Assembly (NCBI RefSeq): GCF_023028345.1 | Contig: NZ_CP095487.1 | Span: 434,001-498,000, forward strand | DNA: 64,000 bases | Direction: 5' to 3' | Source of the DNA: Halorientalis marina | Lineage (GTDB): Archaea > Halobacteriota > Halobacteria > Halobacteriales > Haloarculaceae | Shown here: in pieces, positions 33,849 to 43,746 of the stretch | Numbering within the stretch: position 1 is the stretch's first letter | Layout of the letters: each line of letters opens with the position of its first letter | Position numbers and translations under genes: made by a program | The notes under the pieces: generated by a model | What the model was told of the DNA's origin: nothing | Database searches by the model: none | What the model saw: the letters and a program-made list of their open reading frames with translations, nothing else

Positions 33849-35180
33849 TCAGTCCATTGCTGAGTCATCCGTCTCGCGTTCGTGGACCCGGACCGTCGAA
33901 ATCCGGGTCCCATCGACGCTCGTCACCTCGACGGCGTACCCGGCGACCTCGACGCGATCGCCGCGTTCCGGTGCACGGTTGAGTCGTTCGAGCACCAGCC
34001 CACCGATCGTTTCGACCTCGTCACTCGTGAACTCTCCCGCGATCGTGTCGTTGATCTTCGACAGCGGGACGCCGCCGTCGATGTCGTACCCGTCGTCGTC
34101 ACGCCGGCGAATCGAGGGTTCTCGCTCGTCCACATCGAATTCGTCTCGGAGGTCGCCGACGAGCGCCTCGACGACGTCTTCGACCGTCGCGATCCCCTCG
34201 AACGCCCCCCACTCGTCGATGACTGCGGCCATCTGCAGTTGATCTTCCCGGAACTGTCGCAGGAGATCGCTCAGTGCCATCGTCTCGGGGACGATGACGA
34301 CATCGCGGGCGATGTCACCGACCGACTCGGCACCCCCGTCCGCTACCTCGGCCCGGAGCACGTCCTTGACGTCGACGAAGCCGACCACCTGGTCGCCGTC
34401 GTCGGCATCGAGCACCGGATAGCGCGTATGACCGGTTTCGAGGACGATCGACTGGAGGTCGGAGAGCGAGGTATCGGCCGGGACGCTCGTCACGTCCGGC
34501 CGTGGAACCATGACCTCCCGCACCACGATATCGTCGAGGTCGAAGACCCGCTCGATCATCGTCACCTCCGCGACGTCGATGTCCCCTTCCTCGCCGGAGC
34601 GAGTCAGTACGCGAAGGAGCTCCCGCTCGCCGAGCGTCTCGTCCGTTTCGGAAGCGGGTGGCACGCCGAGTGCTCGCGTGAACCCGTTGGCGGCCCCGTT
34701 GAAGACGACGATTCCCGGGTAGAGGAGGTAATAGAAGATCTTCATCGGCGGGGCGAGAAACAGGGAGAGTCGCTCGGTCTGGGCGATCGCGAGCGTCTTC
34801 GGCGCGAGTTCACCGAAGACGACGTGGAGGAACGTGATGATAGTGAAGCCGATCGCGAAGGCGACGAGGTGGATGAGACTCGCTGGGAGAACCGACTCCA
34901 GTACGGGTTCGATGAGCGCCGCCACTGCGGGTTCGCCGACCCATCCCAATCCGAGCGAGGCGATGGTGATACCCAGTTGCGTCGTCGCGAGATAGTCGTC
35001 GAGATTGACCATCACCTCCTGGAGCGTCCCCGCGCCGGGGCGCCCCTCCTCGACGAGTTGTTCGACCGACGTCCCCCGTATCCGTACGAAGGCGAACTCC
35101 GCAGCGACGAAAAAGCCGTTGAGCACCACGAGGACCAGCGCAACGACGACCTGAGCCAGCGAGAGCGCGACGTTTACCAT
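33849..35180 (-). CDS. CNNM/CorC-type (hemolysin family) membrane protein
   Basis: This 443-residue protein has the layout of the HlyC/CorC family. It starts with a DUF21/CNNM membrane domain of about 190 residues (with LNGFFVAAEFAFVRIR near residue 20), followed by a CBS-domain pair (about residues 205-330, REVMVPRPDVTSVP), and a C-terminal CorC_HlyC domain (about 350-430). CNNM proteins are linked to magnesium or cobalt efflux; 'hemolysin' is a historical name. ACCATTTAATG at 35254-35264 is an AT-rich patch that may hold its promoter. Confidence 0.92.
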   Translation of the reverse strand: MVNVALSLAQVVVALVLVVLNGFFVAAEFAFVRIRGTSVEQLVEEGRPGAGTLQEVMVNLDDYLATTQLGITIASLGLGWVGEPAVAALIEPVLESVLPASLIHLVAFAIGFTIITFLHVVFGELAPKTLAIAQTERLSLFLAPPMKIFYYLLYPGIVVFNGAANGFTRALGVPPASETDETLGERELLRVLTRSGEEGDIDVAEVTMIERVFDLDDIVVREVMVPRPDVTSVPADTSLSDLQSIVLETGHTRYPVLDADDGDQVVGFVDVKDVLRAEVADGGAESVGDIARDVVIVPETMALSDLLRQFREDQLQMAAVIDEWGAFEGIATVEDVVEALVGDLRDEFDVDEREPSIRRRDDDGYDIDGGVPLSKINDTIAGEFTSDEVETIGGLVLERLNRAPERGDRVEVAGYAVEVTSVDGTRISTVRVHERETDDSAMD

Positions 35181-35427
35181 CGGCGGGGCTGGAGGCCACG
35201 GCTACTCGATTGTCGTGTGTTCATGCCCCTACGTCTCGCTCCACCTACTAAAACCATTTAATGAAGGCCCGAAGCGAACTGATTGCTGTGACCACTCGGC
35301 CGGGGGCGTGCCGTACTCACGGTCCTGTAATCGAGGGTCGTGCGGTCTCGGCGGGTTCGAAGGCTCGGCCACTGTTCGCGCGGCGGAAGACGAGTCCCCG
35401 GTCCGTCGCCGAGCGGCCGGCCGCCAC

Positions 35428-35847
35428 TCACCGAGCGACGATTACCGGAACGGGCGACCGTCGGAACACCTTCTGTGCGACGTTCCCGACGACCAGCCGA
35501 TCGGCCAGCGAACCGCCGTGACTCCCGATGACGACGGCATCGAAGTCGTCGGTTCTGTTCAGAATCGCTCGGGATGGATCGCCCAGTCGAACCTCGGTGG
35601 AAATCTCGACGTCGTACTCGGCAGCGAGTTCCTGGGCATCAGCGAAGACCTCCGCGGCGCGCTCCTCGGCGGCTTCTTCGATATCGTCCTCGAGGGCGAT
35701 CGACGTGGCTGCTGCCCCCCACGGTGACGGCTCACCGACGACGTGCATGACCGTGATCTCCGCATCGGGGTGGTTCTCGAGGGCATACTCGAGCGCTCGC
35801 CGTGCCATCTCCGAGTCGTCTACCGGGACGAGAATGCGCGAGAGCAT
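35428..35847 (-). CDS. Universal stress protein, ATP-binding type
   Basis: This 139-residue Usp begins MLSRILVPVDDSEMARRAL. It has the G-x2-G-x9-G-N signature near its end (GSHGGSLADRLVVGNVAQKV) followed by SPVPVIVAR. It is separate from the usp cluster at 7-9 kb. The ATG at 35847 is the natural domain start. The 247 bp to the next gene on its left contain no ORF that I can support. Confidence 0.9.
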   Translation of the reverse strand: MLSRILVPVDDSEMARRALEYALENHPDAEITVMHVVGEPSPWGAAATSIALEDDIEEAAEERAAEVFADAQELAAEYDVEISTEVRLGDPSRAILNRTDDFDAVVIGSHGGSLADRLVVGNVAQKVFRRSPVPVIVAR

Positions 35848-36076
35848 GGACCAGATACACCGGGAGAGCGAATAAACTAGGGGGCCGCTCGTCCCAGGAC
35901 CTCCGACCACCAACTGCTGTGGACGCGTTCTGTCGCTGCCACGCTGTTTCTGACAGGGAGTCCCGTCGCCGAGACCGCGCTCTCCGGCGGTCGTTTCGGG
36001 TGGGAGAGAGTGAGAGCGGGCGGAGCCGGCCGGTCGAGAGTCGGGATTTTTGACGGTACGTGTTCCAACCGGACGT

Positions 36077-36967
36077 ATGATCGGCCAGGTCTCCCCTCCA
36101 CAATGGCTACCAGACGTCCTCTCGGCCTACGACCAGGTGCTGTCGGAACTGCTGTGGTTCACCGTGGGATTCGGGATCGTCTATCTCGTCAGCCGCGTCG
36201 TTCTCGTTCCGCTTGCGACCCGTGTCGTCAGATCGCGCAATCGCAACAATCCCACGATCGAGACGGCGACGGAGACGTACCTTCGGGTCGTTCTGATCGG
36301 GTTCGCGATCCTCACGGGCATCATCGCCGCCGGCTACGGCGGGATATTCTCCGGATCGGCGGTCATCATCGCGGCTATCACGTTCGCGTTCGGGATCGCC
36401 GGGCAGCAGGTGTTCGGCTCGCTCATCAGCGGGATGTTTCTCGTCGCCGATCCGGACTTCAACGTCGGCGACTGGATCGAGTGGCCTGGTGGCGAGGGGA
36501 CCATCGAGGCAGTCGACTTCCGCGTCACCCGCATCCGGACTCCGAACCACGAAACGATCTCGGTCCCCAACACGGAACTCACGACGAACGCGATCACCCG
36601 GCCCTACGGCCGGGACAGGTATCGAATGACGGAACAGGTGTACGTCGCCTACGACGAGGACACCGAGCGAGCCCTGCTGAAACTACAACAGATCGCCACG
36701 AGCCTCGAACAGGTCCTCGGTGAGCCAGCGCCGAGTACACGTATCGTCGATCTCGGGGAGAACGCGATCACGATACAGGCGGAGTTTTGGACCGACGACC
36801 CGAGAAACAGAGAGATACCGACGATCCACTCCGACTTCCGCCGACTGGTGAAACGACGGTTCGACGAGGACGGCATTACGCTGGCTCCCCCGTCCGCACA
36901 GTCGCTCTCGGGGGAAGTGACCGTGACGGAGCGTGCGACCGACCCCTCCGTCTCGGGCAGCGAATGA
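36077..36967 (+). CDS. MscS family mechanosensitive ion channel
   Basis: This 296-residue protein has the MscS layout: three hydrophobic helices (about residues 24-46, 72-94, 99-120), a pore helix with glycine/alanine packing (FAFGIAGQQVFGSLISGMFL), a beta domain (FNVGDWIEW, VPNTELTTNAI) and a mixed C-terminal domain. It should release osmolytes on hypoosmotic shock, a key stress for a halophile. The ATG at 36077 is preferred over an upstream TTG because it directly precedes the first helix region. Confidence 0.9.
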   Translation: MIGQVSPPQWLPDVLSAYDQVLSELLWFTVGFGIVYLVSRVVLVPLATRVVRSRNRNNPTIETATETYLRVVLIGFAILTGIIAAGYGGIFSGSAVIIAAITFAFGIAGQQVFGSLISGMFLVADPDFNVGDWIEWPGGEGTIEAVDFRVTRIRTPNHETISVPNTELTTNAITRPYGRDRYRMTEQVYVAYDEDTERALLKLQQIATSLEQVLGEPAPSTRIVDLGENAITIQAEFWTDDPRNREIPTIHSDFRRLVKRRFDEDGITLAPPSAQSLSGEVTVTERATDPSVSGSE

Positions 36968-37428
36968 ACACGAACGTAGCACCTCCGATGGCCGGGGACA
37001 CGCTGCAGGCGGCGCCGACGCGATCAGCGGGTCCCTCTGGCTTTGCCCCTCGCCGCCCTCGTCGGCGAGGGCACGCCGTCCGAACGGCGCTTGCACTCCG
37101 CAGTTCTGGTCGAACCGTTCGTGCCGGTGCGCCGGAACCCAATACTTAAGCCGACGGCTGGCCGAACGGGAGGCAAGCGGTCCAGTACGACACGGAGAGC
37201 GCGGCAGCGGACGCCGCGCGGCGGTTCGGACCTGGCCTGCGCTCGCGTTATCACGCTTCGCTTCTCCCGGCGATGGCGGTTCCCGAAGCAGGAGACGCGG
37301 TCCCGAGACGATGACTCCACGCACGACCGACACCACCAGCGACCCTCGCTCGACGGCCGCCCGGAAGTGCGGGACGGCGCGACGGCGTGTCGAGTCCATC
37401 GGCGACGAGCGGTAACCCACGATATGTT
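36968..37428 (+). other. Long region upstream of FttA: promoter, leader and small ORF
   Basis: No convincing gene is seen in this 461-bp interval. AATACTTAAG at 37141-37150 is a likely TATA element, which would give the FttA gene a leader of about 255 nt, unusual where many transcripts are leaderless. Within that leader a 34-codon ORF runs 37311-37415 (MTPRTTDTTSDP...RRRVESIGDER), ending 13 bp before the FttA start. It is basic and could be a leader peptide or chance. A structured RNA here cannot be excluded. Confidence 0.45.
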
Positions 37429-39342
37429 ATGACAACGAACGAATCAGACTACGCGGACCTTCACGACCGGATCACCGACGAACTGCCCGACGACTTCTCC
37501 GTCGCGCGGGTCACCTACGAGGGCCCCCGGCTCATCATCTACACGGACACGCCCCGGAAGTTCGCCGAGGCCGATGGCCTCATCGGCCGGCTGGCGAGTA
37601 CGCTCCGCAAACGTATCACCGTGCGACCGACCAGCGAGAGCCGGCTGGACCGGAACGAGGCTCGTGACCGCCTCACCGACCTCGTCTCCGACGACGCCGG
37701 CGTCACGAACCTGGAGTTCTACCCCGAGACCGGCGAAGTCCTCATCGAGGCGGAAAAGCCCGGCCTCGTCATCGGCCGGCGGGCGAGCAAACTCGACGAG
37801 ATCACCGAACGGACGGGGTGGACGCCGGAGGTGCTCCGGACGCCGCCCATCGAGTCCTCGACGGTCACGAACATCCGGAACTTCCTCGTCCAGGAACGGG
37901 CCGACCGCCGGGACTTCCTCGAACGGGTCGGCGAGGACATCTACCGGACCGACGTCGACGAACCGGAGTGGGTCCGCATCACGACCCTCGGGTGCTGTCG
38001 CGAGGTCGGCCGCGCGAGCTTCATCCTCGCGACGCCGAACACGCGGGTGCTGATCGACTGTGGCGACAAACCCGGCGCGGAGGGCGAAGTGCCCTACCTC
38101 CAGTTGCCGGAGGCCAACCCCATCGCCGACCTCGACGCGGTCGTGTTGACCCACGCGCACCTCGACCACTCGGCGCTCGTCCCCCTCCTGTTCAAGTACG
38201 GCTACGACGGCCCGATCTACACGACCGCGCCGACCCGGGACCTGATGGGCCTGCTCCAGCTCGACTACCTCGACGTGGCCGCCAAACAGGGCCGGACGCC
38301 GCCCTACGACTCGGAGATGGTCCGGGAGACGCTCAAACACACCATCCCCGTGGACTACGGCGACGTGACCGACATCGCGCCCGACGTCAAACTGACCATG
38401 CACAACGCCGGCCACATCCTCGGGAGCGCGGTCTCGCACTTCCACATCGGCAGTGGCTTCCACAACGTCGTCTTCTCCGGCGACGTTCACTACACGGACA
38501 CGCGGCTGTTCAACGGGGCCGAGAACGACTTCCCGCGCGTCGAGACGCTGGTGATGGAGTCGACCTACGGGCGCAACGGGGACTACCAGACCGACCAGGC
38601 CGACAGCGAGCGCAACCTCAGGAGGATCATCTCCGAGACCTACGAGGACGGCGGGAAAGTCGTCATCCCCGCGTTCGCCGTTGGCCGCTCACAGGAAATG
38701 ATGCTCGTCCTGGAGGAGGCGATGCGCGAGGGGGACCTGCCGACGATGCCGATCTACCTCGACGGGATGATCCGCGAGGCGACGGCCATCCACACCGCCT
38801 ATCCCGAGTTCCTCCGGGACGGCCTCGAACAGCGCATCCTCTACGAGGACCAGAACCCCTTCCTCGCCGAGCAGTTCCAGCAGGTCGACGGCGGCGAGGA
38901 GATGCGCCAGGACATCGCCGACGACGAACCCTGTATCATCCTCTCGACGGCGGGGATGGTCAACGGCGGCCCCATCCTCTCGTGGCTCGAACTGCTGGCG
39001 CACGACCCGGAGAACGCGCTGGTGTTCGTCGGCTACCAGGCCGAGGGGACGCTCGGGAACAAGATCCAGAACGGCCGGCGGGAGATCACGCTCGACGACG
39101 GCCGCGGCGGCACCGACCGCCTGAACCTCCAGTTCCGCATCGAGTCCGTCAGCGGCTTCTCCGGGCACGCGGACCGCAACGGGCTGGAGGACTTCGTCGG
39201 GACGATGAACCCCCGACCCGAGAAGGTCCTCTGTGTCCACGGCGACGAGACCGCGACTGACCAGTTCTCCTCGGCGCTGTACCAGGAGTTCAACGTCCGC
39301 ACCCACGCGCCGCGCAACACCGAGACCTTCCGGCTCGACTAG
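37429..39342 (+). CDS. fttA: Transcription termination factor FttA (aCPSF1), KH/beta-CASP ribonuclease
   Basis: This 637-residue protein is the archaeal CPSF73 homologue that cleaves nascent RNA and terminates transcription. The N-terminal 140 residues hold KH-like domains (VRPTSESRLDRN, PGLVIGRRASKLDEI). The metallo-beta-lactamase domain carries LTHAHLDHSALVP (about residues 240-252) and an HNAGHILGS motif. The beta-CASP domain includes PAFAVGRSQE, and a late SGFSGHADRN supplies a zinc ligand. The start at ATG 37429 gives the expected N-terminus. It converges on the macro-domain gene with no bases between stops. Confidence 0.96.
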   Translation: MTTNESDYADLHDRITDELPDDFSVARVTYEGPRLIIYTDTPRKFAEADGLIGRLASTLRKRITVRPTSESRLDRNEARDRLTDLVSDDAGVTNLEFYPETGEVLIEAEKPGLVIGRRASKLDEITERTGWTPEVLRTPPIESSTVTNIRNFLVQERADRRDFLERVGEDIYRTDVDEPEWVRITTLGCCREVGRASFILATPNTRVLIDCGDKPGAEGEVPYLQLPEANPIADLDAVVLTHAHLDHSALVPLLFKYGYDGPIYTTAPTRDLMGLLQLDYLDVAAKQGRTPPYDSEMVRETLKHTIPVDYGDVTDIAPDVKLTMHNAGHILGSAVSHFHIGSGFHNVVFSGDVHYTDTRLFNGAENDFPRVETLVMESTYGRNGDYQTDQADSERNLRRIISETYEDGGKVVIPAFAVGRSQEMMLVLEEAMREGDLPTMPIYLDGMIREATAIHTAYPEFLRDGLEQRILYEDQNPFLAEQFQQVDGGEEMRQDIADDEPCIILSTAGMVNGGPILSWLELLAHDPENALVFVGYQAEGTLGNKIQNGRREITLDDGRGGTDRLNLQFRIESVSGFSGHADRNGLEDFVGTMNPRPEKVLCVHGDETATDQFSSALYQEFNVRTHAPRNTETFRLD

Positions 39343-39846
39343 TCACCGCACCCCGTCGGCGATCCGTTCGAGTTCTCCTGCCTCCCGCTCCGAGTAGGCG
39401 ATCACGCGAACGTCGCGGAGCGTGTCGGCGTCGTAGGCGGCGATCTCCTCACAGACGGCCCGCGCGCCGGCGGTGAAGGAAAACCCCGCCGCACCGGTCC
39501 CGAGGACGGGGATCACGAGCGACGCACAGCCCAGTTCTTCGGCCCGTTCGAGGGCGTTACGCGTCGCGTCCCCGATACTCTCCTCGGTCGCGCGGCCGTC
39601 GCCGTAGTGGGGCATCGCCGCCGCGTGGATCACGTACTCGGCGTTCAGTTCGTAGGCGTCGGTGACCGCCACCTCACCGAGGTCGACCGGCCCCTCCTCC
39701 ATCGCGTCCTCGTTGATCGGGCCGCCGGCGTTCCGGCGCAGTGACCCGGCCACGCCGCTCCCCATCCGGAGGCTCGTGCCCGCGGCGTTCACCAGCGCGT
39801 CCGCGCTCTGTGCCGCGATGTCGCCCTGGACGACACTGAACTCCAT
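39343..39846 (-). CDS. Macro-domain protein (ADP-ribose binding)
   Basis: This 167-residue protein has the macro-domain hallmarks: VVQGDIAAQSADALVNAAGT at the N-terminus, GSGVAG in loop 1, YVIHAAAMPHYGDG in the centre and IPVLGTGAAGFSFTAG in loop 2. Such proteins bind or remove ADP-ribose. ATG 39846 is preferred to a GTG 9 bp upstream. It lies between FttA and RNase J but on the opposite strand, so co-regulation is not implied. Confidence 0.92.
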   Translation of the reverse strand: MEFSVVQGDIAAQSADALVNAAGTSLRMGSGVAGSLRRNAGGPINEDAMEEGPVDLGEVAVTDAYELNAEYVIHAAAMPHYGDGRATEESIGDATRNALERAEELGCASLVIPVLGTGAAGFSFTAGARAVCEEIAAYDADTLRDVRVIAYSEREAGELERIADGVR

Positions 39847-40076
39847 GTGTGCCACTCACATTTCTTCACACAAAAATCCGGCCGCGGTCCCGGGACACAC
39901 GCCGCCCGACCCGACGGCCCGCCCGGAAACGAGCGGCTTGATTGCCCGCTCTGATCGTCACATCGCATGTCGGGCAGGCTGTCCGCCCGGTACGGCCGAG
40001 GTCCCTCGTCGGGCTCGGCGGCTATCTTGATTCAGCGAGAGAATCGCGCCGTTCACGGCGCGGAGGATGTCACCTG
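39847..40076. other. Intergenic region upstream of the macro-domain gene
   Basis: ATTTCTTCACACAAAAATCC (39859-39878) is the AT-richest part and lies where a minus-strand promoter for the macro-domain gene is expected. A 36-codon plus-strand ORF (39967-40077, MSGRLSARYGRGPSSG...) ends in a TGATG overlap with the next small ORF. It shows no recognisable domain and is doubtful. Confidence 0.4.
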
Positions 40077-40172
40077 ATGGACGCCGCGGGGGTGGACTGG
40101 GTGTTCGCCGTCGGCGGCCTGACGGCGCTGACCGGCGTCTGTCCCCTCTTCGGTATCGGCTTCGTCCGGTAG
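40077..40172 (+). CDS. Very small hydrophobic ORF
   Basis: A 31-residue product ([20 protein letters not shown]...[10 protein letters not shown]) is mainly one hydrophobic helix. GGAGG lies about 11 bp upstream of the ATG. The end, [13 protein letters not shown], resembles the C-terminus of DUF2892/YgaP-type membrane proteins, so it might be a fragment of such a gene. It could equally be a genuine single-helix peptide. From 40173 to 40417 I see no gene. Confidence 0.35.
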   Translation: MDAAGVDWVFAVGGLTALTGVCPLFGIGFVR

Positions 40173-40417
40173 ACCGCGAGCGCTCGCCCGCTGGTAGCCG
40201 GGCGGCGGTGCCGAGCGGCCCCGTCCTCACATTCCCGGGGTATTTACGTCGTGGCACCGACTCTCCGGTAACCGAAACACGCGTCGTCCCCGGGGCGGTC
40301 GCGAATCCGGGTTTCGCTCGCTGCGAATCGCTCGCCTGCGACCGAACCCCTGCCGTTCGCCTCTCCACTCTCCGGCGGACTCTGACGAGTTCTGGGACTC
40401 TGCTGATCGGACCAACT

Positions 40418-41761
40418 ATGGAAATCGAAATCGCAACTATCGGCGGCTACGAGGAAGTCGGCCGCCAGATGACCGCAGTGCGCGCCGGTGAGGACATCGT
40501 CGTCTTCGACATGGGGCTGAACCTCTCGAAGGTCCTCATCCACGACGACGTCCGCACCGAACAGATGCACAGCCTCGACCTGATCGACATGGGCGCCATC
40601 CCCGACGACCGGGTGATGAGCGACCTCGAAGGTGACGTGAAGGCCATCGTGCCGACCCACGGCCACCTCGACCACATCGGCGCCATCGGCAAGCTCGCCC
40701 ACCGATACGACGCACCCATCGTCGCGTCCCCGTTCACCATCGAACTCGTCAAGGAGGAAGTCCAGGACGAGAGCAAGTTCGACGTGGACAACGACCTCCA
40801 GGAGATGGAGGCGGGGTCGACGATGAGCATCGGCGAGCGCACGGAACTGGAGTTCGTGAACGTCACCCACTCCATCATCGACGCGATCAACCCCGTCCTG
40901 CACACGCCGGAAGGCGCCGTCGTCTACGGACTGGACAAGCGGATGGACCACACGCCGGTCATCGGTGACCCCATCGACATGAAACGGTTCCGCGAGATCG
41001 GTCGCGAGGACAACGGTGTCCTCTGTTACATCGAGGACTGTACGAACGCGAACAAGAAGGGCCGGACGCCCTCGGAATCGGTCGCTCGCCGCCACCTCAA
41101 GGACGTGATGCACAGCGTCGAGGACTACGACGGCGGCATCGTCGCCACCACGTTCTCCTCACACATCGCCCGCGTCAAGAGCCTCGTCGAGTTCGCGGAG
41201 GACATCGGCCGCGAACCGGTCCTGCTCGGCCGGTCGATGGAGAAGTACTCCGGCACCGCCGACCGGATCGGCGCCGCCTCGTTCCCCGACGACCTCGGGA
41301 TGTACGGTCACCGGAAGTCGGTCGACCGCGCCTTCGAGCGCATCATGAACGAGGGCAAAGAGAAGTTCCTCCCGGTCGTCACGGGCCACCAGGGCGAACC
41401 GCGGGCGATGCTCACGCGGATGGGCCGGGGCGAGACGCCCTACGAACTGGAAGACGGCGACAAGGTCATGTTCTCGGCACGGGTCATCCCGGAGCCGACC
41501 AACGAGGGCCAGCGCTACCAGAGCGAGAAACTGCTCGGGATGCAGGGCGCCCGCATCTACGACGACATCCACGTCTCGGGCCACCTCCGTCAGGAGGGCC
41601 ACTACGAGATGCTCGACGCCCTCCAGCCCCAGCACGTCATCCCCGCTCATCAGGACATGAGCGGCTTTTCGGGATACGTGGACCTCGCGAGCAACCAGGG
41701 ATACAAGGTGGGCCGGGACCTGCACATCACCCGGAACGGGAACACGATCCAGCTGGTGTGA
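40418..41761 (+). CDS. rnj: Ribonuclease J (archaeal 5'-3' exoribonuclease)
   Basis: This 447-residue beta-CASP enzyme matches archaeal RNase J. The metal-binding motif [15 protein letters not shown] is at about residues 76-90, and [14 protein letters not shown] and [15 protein letters not shown] in the second half are typical of the beta-CASP family. It degrades RNA from the 5' end. The ATG at 40418 begins the expected [18 protein letters not shown]. Its neighbour FttA belongs to the same superfamily. Confidence 0.95.
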   Translation: MEIEIATIGGYEEVGRQMTAVRAGEDIVVFDMGLNLSKVLIHDDVRTEQMHSLDLIDMGAIPDDRVMSDLEGDVKAIVPTHGHLDHIGAIGKLAHRYDAPIVASPFTIELVKEEVQDESKFDVDNDLQEMEAGSTMSIGERTELEFVNVTHSIIDAINPVLHTPEGAVVYGLDKRMDHTPVIGDPIDMKRFREIGREDNGVLCYIEDCTNANKKGRTPSESVARRHLKDVMHSVEDYDGGIVATTFSSHIARVKSLVEFAEDIGREPVLLGRSMEKYSGTADRIGAASFPDDLGMYGHRKSVDRAFERIMNEGKEKFLPVVTGHQGEPRAMLTRMGRGETPYELEDGDKVMFSARVIPEPTNEGQRYQSEKLLGMQGARIYDDIHVSGHLRQEGHYEMLDALQPQHVIPAHQDMSGFSGYVDLASNQGYKVGRDLHITRNGNTIQLV

Positions 41762-41789
41762 AGGGGCGGCCGTCCGCGTTCCGCTGCGC

Positions 41790-43661
41790 TCACTCCGGCC
41801 GACAGCGGGCGATGGCGTCCCGGACGGCTTCCGTCCGGCCGATGAAGGTGATGTGGTCGCCCTTCTCGAACACGTCGGCGGCGCGGGGGACGCGGTTCTC
41901 GCCGTCGCGGCTGATGAGCGCGATGTAACAGCCGTCCGCGAGTTCGTCGCCGAGCTCGGCGACGGACATCCCGACGACGCTCTCGGCGGTCAGTTCGACC
42001 TCCTGGACGTCGCCGAGCCGGTCGCGCTCGGTCATCCAGTGGGAGATTCCCGGGCGCTCGATGAAGTTGTCCATCGACCAGGCGACGGACATCCCGGTCG
42101 GGACGACCTCGACGTTCAGGTCCTCGAAGGCGTCGATGTTGGCCCGCTCGTCCACGCGGGAGATGACCGTCTCGACGTCGAAGCGGTTCTTCGCCAGCTG
42201 GGCGACCAGCAGGTTCACGTCGTCGTCGGCGGTGGCGGCGGCGATGACCTTCGCGTTGGCCGCGCCCGCGGCCTTGAGCACGTCCACGTCGGTCCCGTCC
42301 CCGTGTTTGACCGTGAACCCCTCCTGTCGGGCCTCCTCGACCGTCCGGCTGTCGTGCTCGACGAGGACGACCTCCTCCCCGCGGTCTTCGAGGCGCTCGG
42401 CGAGGGATCGCCCGACACGGCCGCCGCCGATGACGATGACGCGCATGGGTATCACGTCCAGTGCCTCCGCAATATGTCGTGCGAATCCGCCCTGGACGAC
42501 GACGGTCACGAGGATGACGAGGAACACCGTCCCGGCCAGCACCGAGGCGGCCCGCGGGTCCGTGGCCTGGAGTTCGAGGGCGAACAGCGTCGCCACGCTC
42601 GCGGGGATGATTCCCCGTGGCCCGATGGCGCCGATGAACAGCCGTTCACGGAACGTGAACCGCTCGCCGGCCGTACATACCAGCACGAGAAGCGGGCGCA
42701 CGACGCCGGCGACGACGACGACGACGAGCAGGCCGCCGAATCCGAGCGCGAGGAGGTCGCGGATCGACAGCAGCGCGGCGAGCGTGATGAAGACGAACGC
42801 GAGCACGAGCAGGGTGATGTCGCCCCCGAACCGCTCTATCTCCTCGCGGTACGGGATTTCGGCGTTGCCGAGGGCGAAACCGGCGGTCGCGGCCGCGGCG
42901 ATGCCGGCCTCGGCGGCGTCGACCCGGGCCCCGATGACTTCCGCCACGCCGTAGGCGACCAGCGCCGCGAGGAGGACGACGAGCCGCGCGTTCTGTGGCG
43001 CGTTCTCCGCCGACAGGTCGACGCGACGCAGCACGTACCAGACGACGCCGGCCACGGCGATGCCGACGCCGATACCGATGCCGAATCGGAGCGCGAACTC
43101 GGCGGCGAGGGTGGCGAGCCCCCTGTTCTCCAGTACGACGTACTCGAAGGTGACGATGGCGAGGATGGCGGCGGTCACGTCGTTGCCGACGCCCTCGGTT
43201 TCGAGCGCGGCCGCGACCCGCTCCCGGACCGGGACCACGCTCATGATCGGCGTGATGACCGTCGGGCCCGTCGCGACGAGCAGGGCGCCGACCAGGAAGG
43301 CCAGCCCCCAGCTCGTCGCGAGGGCGTACCGGACGACGACGGCCGTCCCGAGAAGCGAGATCGCCGCCCCGGCGGTCACGAGCCGGAGCGCTTCCGAGGG
43401 GGCCTCCCGGAGCCGGTCGACGTGGAGGTGGAAGGCCCCCTCGAAGACGATGATCGCGACGCTGAGGCCGACGATAGCGGGGAGGGCGTCGCCGAACAGC
43501 GCCGGGTCGATGACGCCGACCCCCTCCGGGCCGACGGCGACGCCCGCGAGGATGAGAAACAGGACGCTCGGCACGGAGAGCTTGTCCGCGAGCACCTGCG
43601 CGATGACGCCGAGGCCGAGGATGGTGACGACCAGAACGATGATGTCTGTCGCCGCGCTCAC
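41790..43661 (-). CDS. Na+/H+ antiporter with TrkA regulatory domains (CPA1/KefB-like)
   Basis: This 623-residue protein has about 12 hydrophobic segments in residues 1-395 (Na_H_Exchanger family). A TrkA-N Rossmann domain (VIVIGGGRVGRSLAERL, about residues 412-428) and a C-terminal TrkA-C domain (about 545-620) follow. It likely exchanges Na+ or K+ for protons, gated by NAD(H) or a nucleotide. It is convergent with rnj, 28 bp apart. Confidence 0.92.
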   Translation of the reverse strand: MSAATDIIVLVVTILGLGVIAQVLADKLSVPSVLFLILAGVAVGPEGVGVIDPALFGDALPAIVGLSVAIIVFEGAFHLHVDRLREAPSEALRLVTAGAAISLLGTAVVVRYALATSWGLAFLVGALLVATGPTVITPIMSVVPVRERVAAALETEGVGNDVTAAILAIVTFEYVVLENRGLATLAAEFALRFGIGIGVGIAVAGVVWYVLRRVDLSAENAPQNARLVVLLAALVAYGVAEVIGARVDAAEAGIAAAATAGFALGNAEIPYREEIERFGGDITLLVLAFVFITLAALLSIRDLLALGFGGLLVVVVVAGVVRPLLVLVCTAGERFTFRERLFIGAIGPRGIIPASVATLFALELQATDPRAASVLAGTVFLVILVTVVVQGGFARHIAEALDVIPMRVIVIGGGRVGRSLAERLEDRGEEVVLVEHDSRTVEEARQEGFTVKHGDGTDVDVLKAAGAANAKVIAAATADDDVNLLVAQLAKNRFDVETVISRVDERANIDAFEDLNVEVVPTGMSVAWSMDNFIERPGISHWMTERDRLGDVQEVELTAESVVGMSVAELGDELADGCYIALISRDGENRVPRAADVFEKGDHITFIGRTEAVRDAIARCRPE

Positions 43662-43746
43662 TGGTGGTCTAGGCGAGGGTTCCGGTGCCAGGTATAACTG
43701 TGTTACCCTCCATCAGGCGACGCAGTGTGGCGTTTTCCCGACCGCC

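Noticed and set aside
33685-34242. Plus-strand ORF beginning MGFARSLNARPRRPST
   Set aside because: It starts inside the tRNA-derived repeat and continues antisense to the CNNM/CorC gene; the same N-terminal words arise from the repeat at 32345.
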